From Synanceia verrucosa (lineage: Eukaryota; Chordata; Actinopteri; Perciformes; Synanceiidae): a stretch of 64,000 nucleotides of DNA. The first letter of the stretch is position 1. Each line of letters begins with the position of its first letter. The translations under genes were made by a program, and so were the position numbers. Location of the stretch: positions 18,731,335 through 18,795,334 of the forward strand of contig CM056562.1 in assembly GCA_029721515.1 (NCBI GenBank), in the 5' to 3' direction. The notes below the pieces were generated by a model. That model made no database searches, was not told the DNA's origin, and was given only the letters and a program-made list of their open reading frames with translations. Shown here in pieces: positions 60,083 to 64,000 of the stretch.

Positions 60083-62128
60083 ATGTGGAAGGACGCCAGC
60101 AATGGTAAGAAATTTCTAATAATCTGTAAAGCTTGTTCTTTGTGCTTTTGCGTCACTTATTAATAATCTGCAGCAATGTCTGAGTTTTAAAGTATTTATT
60201 GTATGATCTCACTCTGAATGAAATAGCTAGCAGCACCATGAATGGGTGAATAGGTTTTTCTGCACCTGGATGGCTCACACAGGTAGTGTCAGGCAGTTTA
60301 ACCATAACAGAGAACATCCTCAAAGTTGATGAGTCACCTTTACAGGACATACAATAAGTACTGAAGTATTTCCACAACCTAATAAAAAATGTGAAATTTA
60401 AGTGCATGGTTCTGACACTGTGGAGATTAAATAGATAAATAACCAGAAATTATGACGTTTTGCGTAAAAGAAGGTCACTATGGCTGTACAACAACACCAT
60501 CCCTGTTGTTGTTCTTTTACTGTATGTATTTAGTACAGTGTCAGAAACATGCAGCCAGAAAAGGACAGCAGTTCATGATATGTTTCATTCAACGATCAGT
60601 GTGTGTGCATTGAATGAGTGACTGTTCGGTTATTGAGTAACTAAACAGAACTTGGTTCAGACCTTAACAGAGAATCTGAGCAGAACTTACAGAGAAATAA
60701 GGAAAGAAAAACTAGAATGGATCCTGTCTGACGTTGAGCCGCCTCTCTTTCCTCAGATGATGCCAGATCTGTGGCCTCCAGCTGTGGCTCATCTCGTAGT
60801 GCCAGTCGCAGGAAGAGAACCAGCTTTTCCAAAGAACATGTGGAGCTCCTTCGTGTCACCTTCGAGACCGACCCGTACCCTGGCATCAGCCTCAGAGAGA
60901 GCCTGTCCCAGACCACAGGCCTGCCAGAGTCACGCATCCAGGTACACAGTCGCGCAGGCTGCTTTGTACAGCTAAATCCTTATATCTGCATACAAATAAA
61001 TTAGACCGTTTAGAGTCAGTGAAATTGTAAACTCAGATAAGTTTAGGAATTATCTCCACTGGGAGAATTGCACATGAGCAGTGCAGTGATGTACAGCTGT
61101 GTTGTCAGGCCTTTTGCGCTGCAGTTTCTTATCATGAAACAGGCTCTGTTTTCAAATGCATCCTGCATAGAATTGTAGATACTGCTATCATTTCATTTCT
61201 TTATCTTTAAAGATGACACAAGGTATTTTTATCAGGCTCTTGTTTGAGCACAGATAGATTGCACACTGTGGCTCTGACAGCTACTAGATCTGCCACCGGG
61301 GCCTGTTTGCCCAGAAAATGATTAACAGGGCTGAATGTGTGTTTATCTGCCCTGATCTGAATCTAAACTCCACTCTTTTCTGTCTTTCCTGTCCAGGTGT
61401 GGTTTCAGAACAGGAGAGCTCGCACCCTGAAGTGCAAAGGAGCCAAGAAGGCGTTGTGGCAGTCTGATAGTCCAGTGCATGACGCTGTAGCCAGGAGGGG
61501 CCCTCAGCTCGGCTCAGTCCACCTGCCGCCTCAGGGCCCTCCACCAGCCTACCCGACCCAGGTGAAGGAGGAGGTGGAGGAAGCCTGCTACTATGGACAA
61601 CATCCTCCACCCTACTCCACCATTGAAGAGCATGGACACTATGGCTCCATGTATGGCCTTCAGCAGGGCAGACCACTGGGATGCAGCCCCAGTTCACCAT
61701 TGAGGGGTTTCTGGCCACAGCCAGGCAGCCAGACCCCCCCTCAGTGGTGCCACTCGCACCTGGACATGAGAAGCTACGGGTCTAGCTCCAATCAGGCAGC
61801 CCTCATGTATCCAGGGTCAGCAGATCAGCAGATGTACATGCCCTGCTCCACCTCCCAATCCTCAACTCCAGACACCCCTGACTCTGGATACTGGGAGGCC
61901 AGTCTGGAGAGCAGTCCACCAGTGGAAAGTCACTTCTCACAGCTGGAGGATTCATGGAGCGGGGCCATGCTGGACGGCTGCGGGGAGTCCGGACATCCGG
62001 CGCTGGTCCAGCTCGCCCCCCTGCCTGAGCTGTCCCTGCAGGAGATCCTGGGGGAGCTGCATGAGGACTGGTTGGGAGGAGAGGGACTGGACAGCCACAC
62101 AACTGGGGATAAAATGTCTTTCTGCTGA
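60083..62128 (+). CDS. Paired-class Mix-type (mxtx-like) homeobox transcription factor, complete
   Basis: Exons 60083-60104, 60757-60941 and 61397-62128 total 939 nt, 312 aa, with TGA at 62126. The homeodomain is residues 24-83: basic start RRKRTSF, helix 1 HVELLRVTFE, helix 2 SLRESLSQTTG, recognition helix VWFQNRRAR with Gln at homeodomain position 50. The intron between homeodomain residues 46 and 47 is the usual paired-class site. PYPGI and GLPESRIQ favour the Mix/sebox/mxtx group; I think the fish mxtx genes (mesendoderm and yolk-syncytial-layer regulators) fit best, possibly mxtx2, but bon/mixl1 or sebox are not excluded from memory alone. The C-terminal part is Pro/Ser/Gln/Tyr-rich (PPPYSTIEEH, STPDTPDSGYW) and ends with an acidic amphipathic segment (LSLQEILGELHEDWL), a likely activation region. 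TATA box at 59952 and AATAAA at 62366. Confidence 0.92.
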
Positions 62129-62371
62129 TGACTCTGTTACAGGGATTTATCATGGACAATTAGAAATCATGTGTATTATTTTGATTCAAGTGTCGCTTCT
62201 GTGATGACGTGTACATAACTAGTACAAAACCTCTGCTGAACTATTGTAACCACTTTTTTATTTATTCCTCACCAATTAGGCTGCCGTTTCTTTTGGTTAT
62301 TGTATTTATTCTTTCAATCACCTATATTTATAACCTGTATTTATGATTTTCTGCACTTTTATACAAATAAA
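62129..62371 (+). other. 3' UTR of the homeobox gene with poly(A) signal
   Basis: AT-rich sequence containing 'tatttattc' and 'atatttata' elements. AATAAA is at 62366-62371 and a second overlaps 'gtaataaacc' just after. AU-rich elements would suit a short-lived early-development mRNA, which is inference. Confidence 0.55.
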
Positions 62372-64000
62372 TCAGTAGTAATAAACCATGAACGGGTTTC
62401 CATTGTTTTTATATTAAGAATTTTATTTGATTCACAATATGATTTGGTTCTGTTAATGTCAACAGTGCCAAATTCATGACATCCCTCTGGTGTCCAGATG
62501 TGACACATTTATTGTCTAGCTGGGAGGAAAAATTAGGTCATGTATTTCGACCAGCAGATGGTGCCTGAGAGTTAGAAGAAGGAGAAGAAGGACATTGATT
62601 TCTTTCTGACCTAAACCTCTTCTGTAAAAATGCAAGGACCGAAGTCCAAAAGGAGTGTTTTTTGTTCCAAACCCTTCTCTTTTCACAGGACAGACATATA
62701 CAGAAAAGCCTTACTTAAATCTGAACAATGGTCTGTTTTTCTCATTTTAACATTTGTGCCTCTCATATGTTGAGATTTGACATTTAGGCTACAGTTAAAG
62801 TAAAAAAAAAAATGCAAATAGGCCTACATAAATAAATTGTGGTTGTTACTGATGGCATACTGTCTGCATTTGATGATGAAGATAAACTGTTAGACAGCTG
62901 ACCTTTTCACTTGCTGGCCAAAGTGATTTACTGTTAAAGTGTTTATAAAGCAATGCTACAGCAGTATGAAGAACAGTCTATGGCTCAGAGAAGAAGAGAA
63001 GAGAAGAGGAGGAAATGTGATAAAAGGATTCTGTGAAAAATGAATACCAATCAGTTAATCAATAAAGAAAGGCTTAGTTTGTTTAACTGGATAAGGAAAA
63101 AATGCTAACTGGTAAGCTGTTAAAGGAAATGTGTACACTGTTCATTTTTCTTGTTGTTTTGATTGTCAACTAACAGTATTATTTGGTGTACTTTATAGTA
63201 CTTTGTACTACATTTTGCCAACATCAGGTTTAAACATTATCCTGTGGTTCTTTATTGCAATAATCATTCTGTAATTTTACACTCTTGTTCTCTTTTTACA
63301 TTCTTACTTTCTCTTTATGAACCTCAGTCAGTCCCCACGTCAGGTACTAGATATTCAGTTGTCAGGTCCTTTATTTGTCCCCACAAAATGTACTGTCCGT
63401 TAAGTGGATAGTGCAACATTACAATAAATTATTAGCTGTTCATCAGAGTGAGGAAGAAAACTTCAGGATGAAATAAAGCTCCTCTTTTTACCCTCTGCCT
63501 GCATCCCCCCTGTGTGTATCAGCCCAGTGTTTCCCTCTGACCTGACCAACATGTTTCTTCATCAAACATGTGATGGAAAAACCCAGGCCAGTACACAGGA
63601 TGTTAGGCTTCAGGGCTGATGCTGCTTCCAGCAACACTGAAACATGCTTACGTTGTTTAGACGTTGTTTTGGCCTCCTGCCCTCATCTCAAAGATAGGAA
63701 GGGTGTTGTCCTTTTGTTCGTGTCTGGCGTGAGTTCCTGTCCCAAGGAACAAAAACAAACACAACTGGCCAGAACGCAGGAGGGAACGTGGATTTTCAGC
63801 CTCCGGTACTCACTAAAGATAGATCAGCAGAGGAAATGTTGCAGACTGGCGGCGTCTGACGTGTGTTGGGCAGGTGTTTGCCAGCATGTGATCCTCACTA
63901 AACATGATGCAGACGTGAGAATAAAGAGCAGTGGCAGTAACACTGATATCAGATATCAAGACATCTGGACTAAAGCTGCCAGTAGCTTACATGTAGTACC
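62372..64000. other. Intergenic tail of the window
   Basis: No exon, promoter or recognisable repeat was found. There is a short purine-rich 'gaagaagagaagagaagagg' run near 62990. Confidence 0.5.

Noticed and set aside
61284..62159. Minus-strand frames of 144 and 118 codons
   Set aside because: They are antisense shadows of homeobox exon 3.

Overview
The window is vertebrate genomic DNA, almost certainly from a teleost fish. It has long introns with GT/AG borders, (CA)n, (TA)n and (TCCA)n microsatellites, interspersed repeats of types common in fish genomes (a tRNA-like SINE, Tc1-like, LINE and Ty3/Gypsy remnants, foldback elements), and a Mix-type homeobox gene. No bacterial-style operons, CRISPR arrays or rRNA genes are visible. 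All spliced genes were assembled by hand from reading frames and splice sites, checking that codon phase is kept across every junction.

Layout: (1) 1-17889, plus strand, the 3' part of stk32c (YANK3 kinase): nine coding exons from the end of the N-lobe to the stop codon. The first exons lie left of the window. (2) 22219-27910, minus strand, a complete three-exon plac9 gene (98 aa, small secreted protein), convergent with stk32c. (3) 32742-43381, plus strand, an 11-exon gene for a 531-aa threonine-dehydratase-like PLP enzyme with a C-terminal ACT-like domain and unusual active-site loops. (4) 44200-50620, a repeat-rich block: two LINE fragments, an intronless coiled-coil reading frame built of about 42-residue repeats and broken by two stops, a Ty3/Gypsy remnant, and an internally deleted Tc1-like transposon. 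(5) 51234-51846, three small phase-compatible candidate exons of unknown identity. (6) 53238-57234, minus strand, a complete four-exon tmem254 gene (123 aa). (7) 60083-62128, plus strand, a complete three-exon paired-class, Mix/mxtx-type homeobox gene (312 aa) with a TATA box and a poly(A) signal. The remainder appears intergenic.

plac9 and tmem254 are close neighbours in mammals. Here the dehydratase-like gene and the repeat block lie between them. The genes do not form one pathway; the linkage is a syntenic block. The less ordinary points are the dehydratase-like enzyme with non-canonical cofactor loops, the repeat-built coiled-coil frame beside a truncated LINE, and two copies of a roughly 250-bp transposon with 9-bp target duplications in stk32c introns.
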